From Paenibacillus stellifer (GTDB lineage: Bacteria; Bacillota; Bacilli; Paenibacillales; Paenibacillaceae): a stretch of 64,000 nucleotides of DNA. Shown here in pieces: positions 42,250 through 51,144 of this stretch. The position numbers and the translations under genes are program-made. Below the pieces are notes generated by a model. The model was not told where the DNA came from. It worked only from the letters and a program-made list of their open reading frames with translations, and did no database searches. Numbering within the stretch: the first letter of the stretch is position 1; each line of letters begins with the position of its first letter. The stretch is from positions 1,890,501 through 1,954,500 of the forward strand of contig NZ_CP009286.1 of NCBI RefSeq assembly GCF_000758685.1, read 5' to 3'.

Positions 42250-43473
42250 ATGATAACGAATAAACCGCAGCAGGCCGAAGACCGGAGCAGACCGATGTCT
42301 TCCTATCTGTCTCCGCTTGTCCAGCAGATTCAACCGTCCGGCATCCGCAGATTTTTTGACATGGCCGCCGGCAGTAAGGATATCATCTCTTTGGGTGTGG
42401 GCGAGCCCGATTTCAAGACACCTTGGCATGTCCGGGAAGCTTGCGTATACTCGCTGGAGCGCGGCTTCACCGGCTATACCTCCAATGCGGGGATGCCGGA
42501 GCTCCGGGAGGGCATCGCGGGTTATCTCCATGACCGGTTCGGCTTGTCCTATGATCCGGGCAATCAGATTATCGCGACGGTTGGCGGGAGCGAGGCGATT
42601 GATCTGGCACTCCGCGCCCTTATCGCGCCGGGCGACGAGATTCTGATTCCCGAGCCGTGCTATATTTCCTATTCTCCGATCACGTCGATCGGGGGCGGAA
42701 TTCCTGTGGGCATCGAGACCTTCGGCAAGGACCATTTCAAGCTGACGGCAGAGGGGCTTGAAGCGAAGATTACTCCGCGCTCGAAAATTCTGATTCTCTG
42801 TTATCCGAGCAATCCGACAGGTGCGATTATGAGCCGGGAGGATTGGGAGCCGATCGCCAAAGTGGTTGAGAAGCATGACCTGATCGTCATTTCCGACGAA
42901 ATATACGCCGAGCTGACTTACGGGGCTAACCACGTCAGCTTTGCTTCCCTGCCCGGCATGATGGACCGCACCATTCTGGTCAGCGGCTTCTCCAAGGCAT
43001 TCGCTATGACGGGCTGGCGTATGGGCTATGCCTGCGGGCATCCCGATTTGATCGCGGCAATGCTCAAGATCCATCAGTATACGGTTATGTGCGCGCCTTC
43101 CATGGGGCAGGTCGCTGCGCTTGAAGCGCTGACGAACGGCATGGAAGAGAAGGACCGTATGGTGGATTCCTACAATCAACGTCGCCGCCTGATCGTGAAG
43201 GGACTGCGTGAGGCGGGCCTAGAATGCCATGAGCCGCAAGGCGCATTCTACGCATTCCCGAGCATTGCGGGGACGGGACTCACGTCCGATGAATTTGCTC
43301 AGCGTCTGCTCCGGGAATACCGGGTGGCCGCCGTTCCCGGAAGTGTGTTCGGACTAGGGGGCGAGGGATATTTACGCTGTTCCTATGCTACATCCGTCAG
43401 CCAGCTGAACGAAGCGCTTGAACGAATTGGCGCGTTCGTCATGCAGCTGCGTCGGGAACGGAATAATGCGTAA
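42250..43473 (+). CDS. PLP-dependent aminotransferase, PatA/AspC-like
   Basis: 407 residues. Fold-type I aminotransferase: GVGEPDFKTPWHV, PSNPTGAIM, DEIYAELTY (Asp facing the cofactor) and Schiff-base Lys249 in VSGFSKAFAMTGWRMGYACG, plus the carboxylate-binding Arg near LRCSYA. The SKAFAMTGWRMGY version is typical of Bacillus PatA and related N-acetyl-diaminopimelate or aromatic aminotransferases. Co-transcribed with the Lrp-type regulator; the substrate is unassigned. Confidence 0.92.
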   Translation: MITNKPQQAEDRSRPMSSYLSPLVQQIQPSGIRRFFDMAAGSKDIISLGVGEPDFKTPWHVREACVYSLERGFTGYTSNAGMPELREGIAGYLHDRFGLSYDPGNQIIATVGGSEAIDLALRALIAPGDEILIPEPCYISYSPITSIGGGIPVGIETFGKDHFKLTAEGLEAKITPRSKILILCYPSNPTGAIMSREDWEPIAKVVEKHDLIVISDEIYAELTYGANHVSFASLPGMMDRTILVSGFSKAFAMTGWRMGYACGHPDLIAAMLKIHQYTVMCAPSMGQVAALEALTNGMEEKDRMVDSYNQRRRLIVKGLREAGLECHEPQGAFYAFPSIAGTGLTSDEFAQRLLREYRVAAVPGSVFGLGGEGYLRCSYATSVSQLNEALERIGAFVMQLRRERNNA

Positions 43474-43530
43474 AATGTCAACCTTTTTTGGAACTAATTG
43501 ATAAAAAAGATAGCAGAATGTCTCGATATA

Positions 43531-43563
43531 TGGTATAATTTAACTGTGTATACAGATTATAAT
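43531..43563 (+). promoter_or_regulatory. Extended -10 promoter ahead of the Spo0E-like gene
   Basis: TGGTATAAT at 43531-43539 is an extended -10 element; a second TATAAT lies at 43558-43563. No convincing -35 was found for either. Confidence 0.45.
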
Positions 43564-43622
43564 TTTGACCTGCAATCGATCTGTGCCTAAGCGTTCCGCA
43601 CTACTTGATAGGGGGGATGAAG

Positions 43623-43874
43623 GTGCTACGTACCGAATACTACCTATGGTCTTTAGGCGGAAACCGCAACCCCGAGAGCGGGAAAGCTTCCGCCAGGGAT
43701 GACACCATTTCGAAACGCCCTTCCCTTGAAGAGGAGATTTTCATTCTTCGCAGCCGGATGGAGCAGTTATTTATGCAGGAGAAGTCATTTACCTCGGACA
43801 ATGTCGTGGAGATCAGCAGCAAGCTGGATCTGAAGATCAATGAGTATATGAAGATGCGTTCCACCCGGAAGTAG
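43623..43874 (+). CDS. Spo0E-like aspartyl-phosphate phosphatase
   Basis: 83 residues from GTG 43623, six bases behind a GGGGGG site; ATG 43617 touches that site and is less likely. The C-terminal 45 residues match the Spo0E family: a helix EEEIFILRSRMEQLF, a turn, then EISSKLDLKINEYM with the conserved S-LD-I pattern. Spo0E-type proteins dephosphorylate Spo0A and delay sporulation. The N-terminal extension of about 38 residues is not conserved. Confidence 0.85.
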   Translation: MLRTEYYLWSLGGNRNPESGKASARDDTISKRPSLEEEIFILRSRMEQLFMQEKSFTSDNVVEISSKLDLKINEYMKMRSTRK

Positions 43875-43882
43875 GGGGAATG

Positions 43883-43914
43883 GAGGGGGCCTTGCGGTTG
43901 CGGCCCTCTTTTTT
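43883..43914 (+). terminator. Terminator of the Spo0E-like gene
   Basis: GAGGGGGCC (43883-43891) pairs with GGCCCTC (43902-43908) with T residues to 43914. Confidence 0.8.
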
Positions 43915-44019
43915 GCGCGGTCATAGAGAGGAACATGAGTCTGGAAAGAACAGGCGGCCTTACAAGCGCCAGTGATTATGGTACAGTAGAGATACATGAC
44001 ATTTTAGCAGCCGGGAGGT

Positions 44020-44589
44020 ATGACAGTGGCAATCTACACGCGCAGCGGGGATAAAGGCGAAACCTCGGTTATTGGAGGCCGGGCCTGGAAGGATGATATC
44101 CGGGTCGAGGCGTACGGCACCATTGACGAACTGAACGGTTTTGTCGGACAGGCGAGAAGCCTGCTCCAGGGAGAAGCTCTGGCTGATTTGGCGGAGCAGC
44201 TGCTGGAGATCCAGCATGAGCTGTTCGACTGCGGCTCGGATCTGGCATATGTAAGCCTGGATGAGTCCAAATACAAGGTAACCGGTGAAATGACGGAGCG
44301 GCTGGAACGCTGGATTGATCAGCTTCAGGAAGAGAATCCGCCGATCGAGCGCTTCATTCTGCCTGGTGGAAGCGAGGCAGCCGCTGTGATTCACGTATGC
44401 CGAACGGTATGCCGGAGGGCGGAACGCCGGACTGTTACGCTTGGGCGGACCACGGAGATCAACGGTGAGGCAGTCGTCTATCTGAACAGGCTGTCGGATT
44501 ATTTCTTCGCACTGGCCCGGACGGTCAACACGCGGCTCGGGCAGTCGGACATCGAATATATCCGGGGAGCGAAGGTGTTCCGGGGCTGA
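44020..44589 (+). CDS. Cob(I)alamin adenosyltransferase, PduO type
   Basis: 189 residues. The N-terminal ATP site is canonical (YTRSGDKGETSVIGG, RVEAYGTIDELNGFVG); the C-terminal half has the conserved CRRAERRTV and LNRLSDYFFALAR. It converts cob(I)alamin plus ATP to adenosylcobalamin, the cofactor of radical mutases and class II ribonucleotide reductase. No B12-dependent enzyme or cobalamin riboswitch is seen nearby. Start chosen at 44020 behind GGGAGG. The stop is 1 base before the next start. Confidence 0.93.
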   Translation: MTVAIYTRSGDKGETSVIGGRAWKDDIRVEAYGTIDELNGFVGQARSLLQGEALADLAEQLLEIQHELFDCGSDLAYVSLDESKYKVTGEMTERLERWIDQLQEENPPIERFILPGGSEAAAVIHVCRTVCRRAERRTVTLGRTTEINGEAVVYLNRLSDYFFALARTVNTRLGQSDIEYIRGAKVFRG

Positions 44590-44590
44590 T

Positions 44591-45574
44591 ATGACAACTT
44601 ATTACCCGCCGTTATCTTATATCGTTCCGGATGCGGACGACGGCATGCTGCTGAAGACCGTTCTGCAGAAGCGGATGGACATTTCGCGCAAGCTGCTGTC
44701 CCGTCTTAAGCTTACCGAACGGGGTATTACTCTGAACGGAGAACGGGTCTACATCAGCGTGCATGTCCGGGCCGGAGACCTGGTGGAAATCCGGATGGAG
44801 ACGGAGGTCTCGGAGGATATTCTGCCGGAGCCGATTCCGTTCGACATCCTGTATGAGGATGACCATCTGCTTGTTGTCAACAAGCCGGCCGGCATGATCG
44901 TGCATCCCACCCATGGCCATTATACCGGCACGTTGGCCAATGGAGTGGTTCATTACTGGGCACAGCGAGGGGACCGTTACCGCTTCCGGCCCATTCACCG
45001 GCTGGACCAGGAGACCTCGGGCGTCCTAGCAATCGCCAAAAATGCGTACAGCCACCAGTATATCTCGGAGCAGATGCCGGTTGGCGGCGTGGACAAAATC
45101 TATGCGGCGATCGTGCATGGGGTTCCCTTGCTGGAGCAGGGCGAGATCGACGGGCCGATCGACCGGGACCCGGCCGAGCCGCACCGGCGTATCGTTACGC
45201 CAAGCGGCTATCCGTCACTGACCCGCTATGAGGTGAAGGAGCGGTTCGGGACTGCTTCGCTGGTGGAGCTCAAGCTGCTCACCGGGCGCACCCACCAGAT
45301 CCGGGTGCATATGACCTCGATCGGCCATCCGCTGATCGGCGACCGGATGTACCGGCACCCGCTGTACGAAGATGATCGTCACGGAAGCGGTCCCGATGCG
45401 GCGGCCGAGCTTGCGCGGGTGGCGGAGCTGGACGATTATATCGGCCGGCAGGCGCTGCATGCGGCGCGGCTGTCGTTCACGCATCCGGTGCTTCGCACCC
45501 GAATGACATTCGAGGCTCCGCTGCCGCAGGATATGCTTGCGCTCGAAGAAAGGCTTCGGGTAAACGAAGCTTGA
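44591..45574 (+). CDS. RluA-family rRNA/tRNA pseudouridine synthase
   Basis: 327 residues. N-terminal S4-like domain (SRKLLSRLKLTERGITLNG) and the catalytic core: DDHLLVVNKPAGMIVHPT and HRLDQETSGVL with catalytic Asp139, then LKLLTGRTHQIRVHM. This is the RluD/YhcT/YjbO-type arrangement; which uridine is modified cannot be read. It begins one base after the adenosyltransferase stop. Confidence 0.93.
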   Translation: MTTYYPPLSYIVPDADDGMLLKTVLQKRMDISRKLLSRLKLTERGITLNGERVYISVHVRAGDLVEIRMETEVSEDILPEPIPFDILYEDDHLLVVNKPAGMIVHPTHGHYTGTLANGVVHYWAQRGDRYRFRPIHRLDQETSGVLAIAKNAYSHQYISEQMPVGGVDKIYAAIVHGVPLLEQGEIDGPIDRDPAEPHRRIVTPSGYPSLTRYEVKERFGTASLVELKLLTGRTHQIRVHMTSIGHPLIGDRMYRHPLYEDDRHGSGPDAAAELARVAELDDYIGRQALHAARLSFTHPVLRTRMTFEAPLPQDMLALEERLRVNEA

Positions 45575-45705
45575 GGATGATTCGGCTAAACGAAGCTTGA
45601 AGCATCCGTGGGCTTGAAGATGAGAAGCAGATGCGGGCCATGAGTGAGTAAAAGTATGAAATGCCGGGGGAAGAGATTACCTGATATAAAGGAGAAGGCC
45701 GAACG

Positions 45706-46071
45706 ATGAGCCAATTGATTGTGTATCATTACCCGAATTGCGGCACCTGCCGCAAGGCGGTGAAATGGCTGCGGGAGAACGGGCATGAGCTGGAGCTTCG
45801 CCATATCGCCGAGCAGCCGCCCGGTGTGGATGAGCTGAGAAAGCTTGTGGAATTAAGCGGGCTTGAGCTGAAGAAATTTTTTAATACGAGCGGAGATGTC
45901 TACAAGCGGGAGAATCTGAAGGACAAACTGCCTACCCTAAGCGAGCAGGAGCAGCTCGAACTGCTGGCATCGAACGGCATGCTGATCAAGCGTCCGGTCG
46001 TGATCTCGGGAGATAAGGTGACGGTGGGCTTCAAGGAAGAGTTGTATGAGGAGAACTGGAGACGCAAGTAG
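45706..46071 (+). CDS. ArsC/Spx-family thioredoxin-fold protein, YusI-like
   Basis: 121 residues, ATG 45706 behind AAAGGAGAAGG. CxxC at Cys12-Cys15 (YPNCGTCRKA), as in ArsC/Spx. The rest (HIAEQPP, LKKFFNTSGDVY, EQLELLASNGMLIKRP, VTVGFKEELYEENW) closely follows Bacillus YusI as remembered. Despite the arsenate-reductase label, these proteins lack an ars context here and probably have a redox or regulatory role. It precedes the exonuclease gene by 18 bases. Confidence 0.9.
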   Translation: MSQLIVYHYPNCGTCRKAVKWLRENGHELELRHIAEQPPGVDELRKLVELSGLELKKFFNTSGDVYKRENLKDKLPTLSEQEQLELLASNGMLIKRPVVISGDKVTVGFKEELYEENWRRK

Positions 46072-46089
46072 AGAGGGGGAGAAGTTGAA

Positions 46090-47067
46090 GTGACTGAGGT
46101 TGGAGTGACTGAAGTGAACAAAGGGCGCATCCTGATTGTGGACGGAATGGCGCTGCTATTCCGGGCCTATTACGCTACCGCATACGGCGGATATATCCGC
46201 AAGACGAAGGCGGGGCTGCCAACGAATGCGGTGTACGGCATGCTGCAATATTTCTTCGACGCCGTTGCCGAATTCGAGCCTTCCCATGTGGTGTGCTGCT
46301 GGGATATGGGTAAAAGCACGTTCCGGACGGAAAAATTCGCCCTCTACAAATCGAACCGCGCAGAGCCGCCTCTCGAAATGCTTCCGCAGTTCGATCTGGC
46401 AAAGGAAGTGATTGCCGAGCTTGGTGTTCCGAACATCGGCATCCCTGGCTTTGAGGCGGATGACTGCATCGGCACGCTTGCATCCTGCTTCAGCGAGGAG
46501 TCCGAGGTGCTGATTCTGACCGGCGATCACGACATGCTGCAGTTGGTCACTGACCGGGTCCGCGTCGTAATTATGAAGAAAGGCCGTTCCAACTACAAGG
46601 TCTATGACCCTCAGGTGCTGTTAGAGGAAAAAGGCCTGACACCTTCCCAGATTGTCGATCTCAAAGGCTTCATGGGCGATACGAGCGACAATTATCCCGG
46701 CGTCAAGGGAATCGGCGAGAAGACGGCGCTTAAGCTGCTGGCCGAATACAGCACAGTGGATGGCGTGATCGAGAATCTGGACCAACTGCCGAAAGGAGTT
46801 CGCGCCAAGATCGAGGCCGATCTTGATATGCTGCATCTCTCCCGGGAGCTGGCTGAGATCCGCTGCGATGTGCCGCTTGCTTGTACGCTGACGGAGTGCT
46901 TGTGGGAAATTCAGCGGGAATCGGCCTCCAGAAAGTTCGAGGAGCTGGAGTTCGGCAGCCTGATGTATCTGATTGCAGCGGCCAAGGAAGAGGAAGCCGA
47001 CGAACAGGGCATTGTGGAGATTGTGTTTCCCGGGGACGATTCGGGAGAGGTCGATCCTTTTGCCTGA
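46090..47067 (+). CDS. 5'-3' exonuclease, FEN/YpcP-type
   Basis: 325 residues from GTG 46090; GTG 46105 and GTG 46114 are alternatives in a GTG-rich start region. Polymerase-I-like nuclease domain without a polymerase: LIVDGMALLFRAYYAT, FEADDCIGTLA, ILTGDHDMLQLV, then the helix-hairpin-helix GDTSDNYPGVKGIGEKTALKLL. The acidic metal ligands are all present. It likely removes RNA primers as a backup to PolA. Confidence 0.92.
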   Translation: MTEVGVTEVNKGRILIVDGMALLFRAYYATAYGGYIRKTKAGLPTNAVYGMLQYFFDAVAEFEPSHVVCCWDMGKSTFRTEKFALYKSNRAEPPLEMLPQFDLAKEVIAELGVPNIGIPGFEADDCIGTLASCFSEESEVLILTGDHDMLQLVTDRVRVVIMKKGRSNYKVYDPQVLLEEKGLTPSQIVDLKGFMGDTSDNYPGVKGIGEKTALKLLAEYSTVDGVIENLDQLPKGVRAKIEADLDMLHLSRELAEIRCDVPLACTLTECLWEIQRESASRKFEELEFGSLMYLIAAAKEEEADEQGIVEIVFPGDDSGEVDPFA

Positions 47068-47169
47068 AGGCATTCCGGATTGCCGGAGAAGATCAGGAAG
47101 GATCATGAAGGCTGAGCTTACTGTTGCCTGTTGCCAGGTGATACTCTGTATCTGATGAAAGTTCAAGAA

Positions 47170-47209
47170 CGCACCGCCGCGGGACAACCCGCAGTGGTGC
47201 GCTTTTTTT
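47170..47209 (+). terminator. Terminator of the exonuclease gene
   Basis: CGCACC...GCGGG (47170-47183) pairs with CCCGC...GGTGCG (47188-47201), internal mismatch of three bases, followed by seven T residues. Confidence 0.85.
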
Positions 47210-47304
47210 CGATTAGACTAATAGGCGCCATGCGCCAGGGTGGACACCATAATCCATCGACTTCTCGGCAATTTCCGGTCTCCAAAACAATGTATGTCAA
47301 CCGC

Positions 47305-47334
47305 TTGTCATATCACTTGGCCTCTTAGTATAAT
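47305..47334 (+). promoter_or_regulatory. Promoter of the fructokinase gene
   Basis: TTGTCA (47305-47310) and TATAAT (47329-47334), spacer 18. A weak catabolite-response-like stretch (TGAAAGCGTATGCC, 47362-47375) lies between promoter and gene; it matches only part of the cre consensus. Confidence 0.7.
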
Positions 47335-47397
47335 GGAGTGGGAAATGGGATTAACCGGGTTTGAAAGCGTATGCCCGAATCAGGAGGGACACGGATA

Positions 47398-48279
47398 ATG
47401 AAAGTATTGGGCGCGATTGAAGCAGGGGGAACGAAGTTTGTATACGGTTTGGGCTTGGAGGATGGGACCATTCTTGAACGTGCAAGCTTTCCCACTACAA
47501 CCCCTGAGGAAACAATGAAGCAGGTGTTTGATTATTTTAGTGGCAAGCCGGTTGAAGCGATTGGCATTGGCTCGTTCGGGCCGATCGATCCGGTTAAGGG
47601 AAGCCCGACTTACGGCTATGTAACGACGACTCCCAAGCCACATTGGGGAGGATTTAATCTGGTAGGCGCGGTGTCCGAGGTGCTGAACGTGCCGATCGGT
47701 TTTGACACTGACGTCAATGGCGCGGCGCTTGGCGAATATACCTGGGGAGCTGCGCAAGAGCTCGATAGCTGCCTGTATATTACGGTCGGCACCGGGATCG
47801 GAGCAGGCGCTGTCGTTGGCGGCCGTCTGATTCATGGCCTGTCCCATCCGGAGATGGGACATATCTTCGTCCGCCGTCATCCGGAGGATCGATACGAGGG
47901 CTTCTGTCCTTATCACGGAGACTGCCTGGAAGGACTCGCGGCTGGACCGGCGATCGGCAAGCGCTGGGGCAAGCCTGCGGCCGAGCTTGAGCCCGGGCAT
48001 CCCGCCTGGGAGATGGAGGCTCATTATCTCGCCCACGCGCTGATGAACTACGTGCTGATCCTGTCTCCGCAGAAGATTGTGATGGGCGGGGGCGTAATGA
48101 AGCAGAGCCAGCTGTTCCCGCTGATCCGTTCGAAGCTGCAGGAGCTCTTGAACGGCTATGTGTCACATGCCGCGCTCGCCGCTGATATCGAGAGCTATGT
48201 TGTTCCTCCGCAGCTTGGAGACAACGCGGGACTCGCCGGGGCCGTAGGACTGGCGAAGCTGGCGCTCGCGGGAGTATAG
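47398..48279 (+). CDS. ROK-family fructokinase
   Basis: 293 residues from ATG 47398, nine bases behind AGGAGGG. ATP motif GAIEAGGTKFVYGLG, IGIGSFGPID, catalytic Asp in FDTDVNGAALGEYTWGAA, TVGTGIGAGAV and the zinc site typical of ROK fructokinases (HPEMGHIFVRRHP ... CPYHGDCLEGLAAGPA). It phosphorylates free fructose in the cytoplasm, or possibly mannose as in GmuE. It stands alone between two terminators. Confidence 0.93.
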   Translation: MKVLGAIEAGGTKFVYGLGLEDGTILERASFPTTTPEETMKQVFDYFSGKPVEAIGIGSFGPIDPVKGSPTYGYVTTTPKPHWGGFNLVGAVSEVLNVPIGFDTDVNGAALGEYTWGAAQELDSCLYITVGTGIGAGAVVGGRLIHGLSHPEMGHIFVRRHPEDRYEGFCPYHGDCLEGLAAGPAIGKRWGKPAAELEPGHPAWEMEAHYLAHALMNYVLILSPQKIVMGGGVMKQSQLFPLIRSKLQELLNGYVSHAALAADIESYVVPPQLGDNAGLAGAVGLAKLALAGV

Positions 48280-48303
48280 AACTCATTCTTTGCGTAAAAG
48301 GGA

Positions 48304-48404
48304 TTGACTGTTCCGATAAATATGGTATTGTATGGATGAATAGTATAGCGGAACCAAAGAGGAAGCGCCTCTTTCACGAAATTACGTGGGAGAGGCGCTT
48401 TTTT
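48304..48404 (+). promoter_or_regulatory. Promoter closely followed by a terminator: short leader or small RNA
   Basis: TTGACT (48304-48309) and TATTGT (48326-48331, spacer 16) are followed about 70 bases later by a strong terminator: AAGCGCCTCT (48363-48372) pairs with AGAGGCGCTT (48391-48400) and T residues. The transcript would be only about 65 bases. It may simply attenuate the HRDC gene, serve as terminator of the kinase gene, or make a small RNA. Confidence 0.5.
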
Positions 48405-48517
48405 GCGTTCGGACGCAATCTGCTCCGAGTTATCCTTAAGCGGCGGATGCTTCTGTGTTCGCTCCGGCTTTGGCGAGCATACTGTGACCCTAAATTATTG
48501 GCAAAGGCGGGAATGCA

Positions 48518-49561
48518 ATGCAAATCGTATTTATGAACCGGCTGTATAAAGCGGCGGACGAGGCCTCAGGAGGCCACGCCCAGGTATGGATTGGCGAGGA
48601 AGAGGGCATCTGGAGTCTGGGGTGGCGGGAGTTTGTCGCAGGCGAGGACCAAGCCGACTCCCTCTGGTTTGAAGGCAGCTCATGGAATGAGCTGCTTGGC
48701 GTGTACCGGCACCAGCTCGCCGTGAAGATGGCGGAAGGCTACCGGGCGCTTATCGACGGAGCTTTTCACGAAGAAGAGCACGCGACGGCCCGGAATCAGG
48801 AGCAGTTGAAGCTACAGTATTACAGCGAGCTGTACGGAAATGAGACGGTGCATGAGGAGCTGTGCACCTGGAGAAGACGGCAGTCGTCGGCGGAACGGAA
48901 GGCTCCGTATTTGCTGGCAAGCAACCGGCTGCTGCGGCTGCTCAGTGCTTACCTTCCGCGAACGATGGAAGAGCTGCTGCAGATTCCCGGCGTGGGCGAT
49001 GCGAAGGCGGCTCAGTACGGCGAGGAGATTCTGGGCATTACCTCGGCAGCCGAACGAAGCCATGAATTTCCGTTGAGCTGGGTGGCGGGAAAGATTGAAG
49101 AACAGGCCTACGTATCCTGGCTGTACAAGCAGAAGGAGATTAAATATCGGAAGCAGCTTGACCGTTTAAGGCTGCGGAGGCTGATCTTGCAGGGCATGGC
49201 TGACGGCCTCGGCATGGAAGAGCTTAAGGAGCGCGGGGCCTGCACCCGCCGGGAAGTTCTGGAAACCGTCGAGGAGCTTGACAAGGAAGGGTACAGAGTC
49301 GATCCGCTGATCGACCGGGAGCTCTCGGAGATGGCGCCTGAAGATCAGAAGAACGCTTGGGAAGCGTACCGGGAGCTTGGCGATCTGCTGCTGAAGCCAG
49401 TTCTGCACAAGGTATACGGGGAGCAGTTCGCCCCGGCCGGAGGGCTTGAGCCGTATTATGAACGCCTTCGGCTGCTCCGGATCCGCTTCCGCCAGGAGAA
49501 CGATGCACACCGTCATGAAGGCGGAGCTAAGGCCGGCGGAGATAAAGGGCGTCCAGCATAA
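48518..49561 (+). CDS. HRDC-domain protein without a helicase
   Basis: 347 residues, ATG 48518. Residues about 115-180 are an HRDC domain (LCTWRRRQSSAERKAPYLLASN, TMEELLQIPGVGDAKAAQYGEEIL), the nucleic-acid-binding module at the end of RecQ helicases. No Walker motifs are present. The C-terminal half (RRLILQGMADGLGMEELKERG, REVLETVEELDKEGYRVDPLI) looks like the helix-turn-helix segment found after HRDC in RecQ-type proteins. The N-terminal 100 residues are unrecognised. A stand-alone DNA- or RNA-binding role is inferred. Confidence 0.8.
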   Translation: MQIVFMNRLYKAADEASGGHAQVWIGEEEGIWSLGWREFVAGEDQADSLWFEGSSWNELLGVYRHQLAVKMAEGYRALIDGAFHEEEHATARNQEQLKLQYYSELYGNETVHEELCTWRRRQSSAERKAPYLLASNRLLRLLSAYLPRTMEELLQIPGVGDAKAAQYGEEILGITSAAERSHEFPLSWVAGKIEEQAYVSWLYKQKEIKYRKQLDRLRLRRLILQGMADGLGMEELKERGACTRREVLETVEELDKEGYRVDPLIDRELSEMAPEDQKNAWEAYRELGDLLLKPVLHKVYGEQFAPAGGLEPYYERLRLLRIRFRQENDAHRHEGGAKAGGDKGRPA

Positions 49562-49728
49562 CCGGACAAGGGCCAAGGTATACGAGGTGAGCTGCGGCTA
49601 TTTGAAGTGTAGGCTGTCATTGAAGCCGCGGCCATTACGGTGCTTGGGTCAACATGGAGCCTGCTGCCATTACGGAGTCACGCTCAACATGGAGGTTACA
49701 GCCATCATTGAGGCAGTTGCCAACCGAA

Positions 49729-49758
49729 CAAAAAGCCTCCCGCAAAAATGCGGGAGGC
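49729..49758 (-). terminator. Terminator of corA
   Basis: GCCTCCCGC (49735-49743) and GCGGGAGGC (49750-49758) are perfect complements; on the minus strand they are followed by a T run (A residues at 49729-49734). Confidence 0.85.
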
Positions 49759-49793
49759 CCAGCCGTTCTCCTAATGGATGATGTGTATTTGGA

Positions 49794-50729
49794 CTACAGC
49801 CATTCTTTTTTGCGGAATATATAGAGCATCCCGCAGCCCAGCGCAACCATAACGCCGATAACGCCGTAGTAGCCGTATTTCGTATGGATCTCGGGGATGT
49901 TCTCGAAGTTCATCCCGTAGATGCCGGTTATGACGGTGAGGGGCATGAATATCGTCGTAATCGCCGTGAACACCCGCATGATTTCATTCGCCCGGTTGGC
50001 GATACTGGACTGATAGGCTTCGCGCAAGTTGCCCATCAGATCGCGGTAGGTTTCAAATGTTTCGGAGATTTTCACGGCGTTCTCGTAGATGTCGCTAAAA
50101 TATTTCTGCAGCTGATCGTCGATCAGGCGGAGATCTTTTTTGTTCAGGGTGTTGACGACTTCCTTCTGCGGGCCGAGCATCTTCTTCAGCCACAGAATTT
50201 CGCTTCGCAGACCGATGATTTCGCTAAGATGACTCTTCTTGGTATGCATCAGGATATCCTCTTCCAGCTTCTCGATCCGCGCTTCGATCCGGTCGCCGAC
50301 GGCGAAATAATTGTCCACGACAAGGTCGATGAGCAGGTAGAGGAAACGGTCGGGCTCGCTGACTTCCTGTTCCCACAGAATCGGCTTCACGGCGCGCAGC
50401 TCGTGGATTTTCTGCTTCGTGACGGTAATGATAAAGTGCCGTCCCAGGAAAATATTCAACGCCCGGAGGAAAATCTCCTCGTCGTCAAAACGGATGCTGT
50501 TCACCACAATAAAATAATGGGATTCATAAATTTCGATTTTGGGCCGTTGTTCCTCATCGCTGAGGCAGTCCTCCACGGCCAGATCATGCAGATTGAACAA
50601 GGGTTGCAACAGTCCCAGATCATCCACATCGGCGTCGATCCAGTAGAATCCTTCCGCCGGCGGAGCAAGGGTTGCTTCAATATCGTCTACAGGCGTAAAT
50701 ACGCCTGCGTTGACCAGCCGGATTTTCAT
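49794..50729 (-). CDS. corA: CorA-family magnesium/cobalt transporter
   Basis: 311 residues from ATG 50729 (AAGGAG eight bases upstream; an in-frame GTG at 50738 overlaps that site). Large cytoplasmic N-terminal domain with a long helix (about 130-245), then two membrane helices at the C-terminus separated by the selectivity motif YGMNFENIP. The protein forms a pentameric channel for Mg2+, with the last residues basic (KKEWL). Single gene, convergent with the HRDC gene. Confidence 0.95.
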   Translation of the reverse strand: MKIRLVNAGVFTPVDDIEATLAPPAEGFYWIDADVDDLGLLQPLFNLHDLAVEDCLSDEEQRPKIEIYESHYFIVVNSIRFDDEEIFLRALNIFLGRHFIITVTKQKIHELRAVKPILWEQEVSEPDRFLYLLIDLVVDNYFAVGDRIEARIEKLEEDILMHTKKSHLSEIIGLRSEILWLKKMLGPQKEVVNTLNKKDLRLIDDQLQKYFSDIYENAVKISETFETYRDLMGNLREAYQSSIANRANEIMRVFTAITTIFMPLTVITGIYGMNFENIPEIHTKYGYYGVIGVMVALGCGMLYIFRKKEWL

Positions 50730-50738
50730 CTGATTCAC

Positions 50739-51082
50739 TCCTTCTTTCCCTATCTTGCCCAGGGATATGCTTAAGAAAGCACAAGGAAGACATCAGCTTG
50801 GCCGGCAGTTCTGCACACAAAGAGGCCGCTTAAATTCCGAAGGCATGAAGAAGAAGCGCTCCCGCCGCCGGCAAGCTGATGTTACTCCTGTACGGTTGTT
50901 CCTGATCGGCATTGTGCCGCTTACTCGGGTCGCCTTCCATTCTTCATCTCACCTCTTGTATTCTCAGAATAAGTCGATACCTGTCAGTCCTGCTCAAAAC
51001 CCTTGTTCAGTATAACGCCGGAGGTAGGCTCTTTCAAGCAAAATTGTTGTTATATTCGAAGCCGCAACACCAGTATATGGAC
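50739..51082. other. Intergenic region between corA and the metA leader
   Basis: No convincing gene. A short frame at 50755-51015 has no ribosome site and a composition unlike neighbouring proteins. No repeats or hairpins of note. Confidence 0.45.
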
Positions 51083-51111
51083 TTGACGAGATAAGGTTCA
51101 TCACTTATATT
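51083..51111 (+). promoter_or_regulatory. Promoter of the metA operon
   Basis: TTGACG (51083-51088) and TATATT (51106-51111), spacer 17, about 30 bases ahead of the riboswitch. Confidence 0.75.
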
Positions 51112-51144
51112 GAATAATAAGAATTTGAACTGAATATGAACCGA

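Noticed and set aside
45706..46071. Arsenate reductase with an arsenic-resistance role
   Set aside because: Motifs follow YusI rather than true ArsC, and there is no arsR, arsB or acr3 gene nearby.
49446..49781. Frame overlapping the end of the HRDC gene and running into the corA terminator
   Set aside because: Overlaps a clear gene in another frame and crosses the terminator hairpin; composition is random-like.
50755..51015. Small frame between corA and metA
   Set aside because: No ribosome site, basic and Ser-rich composition, no recognisable motif.
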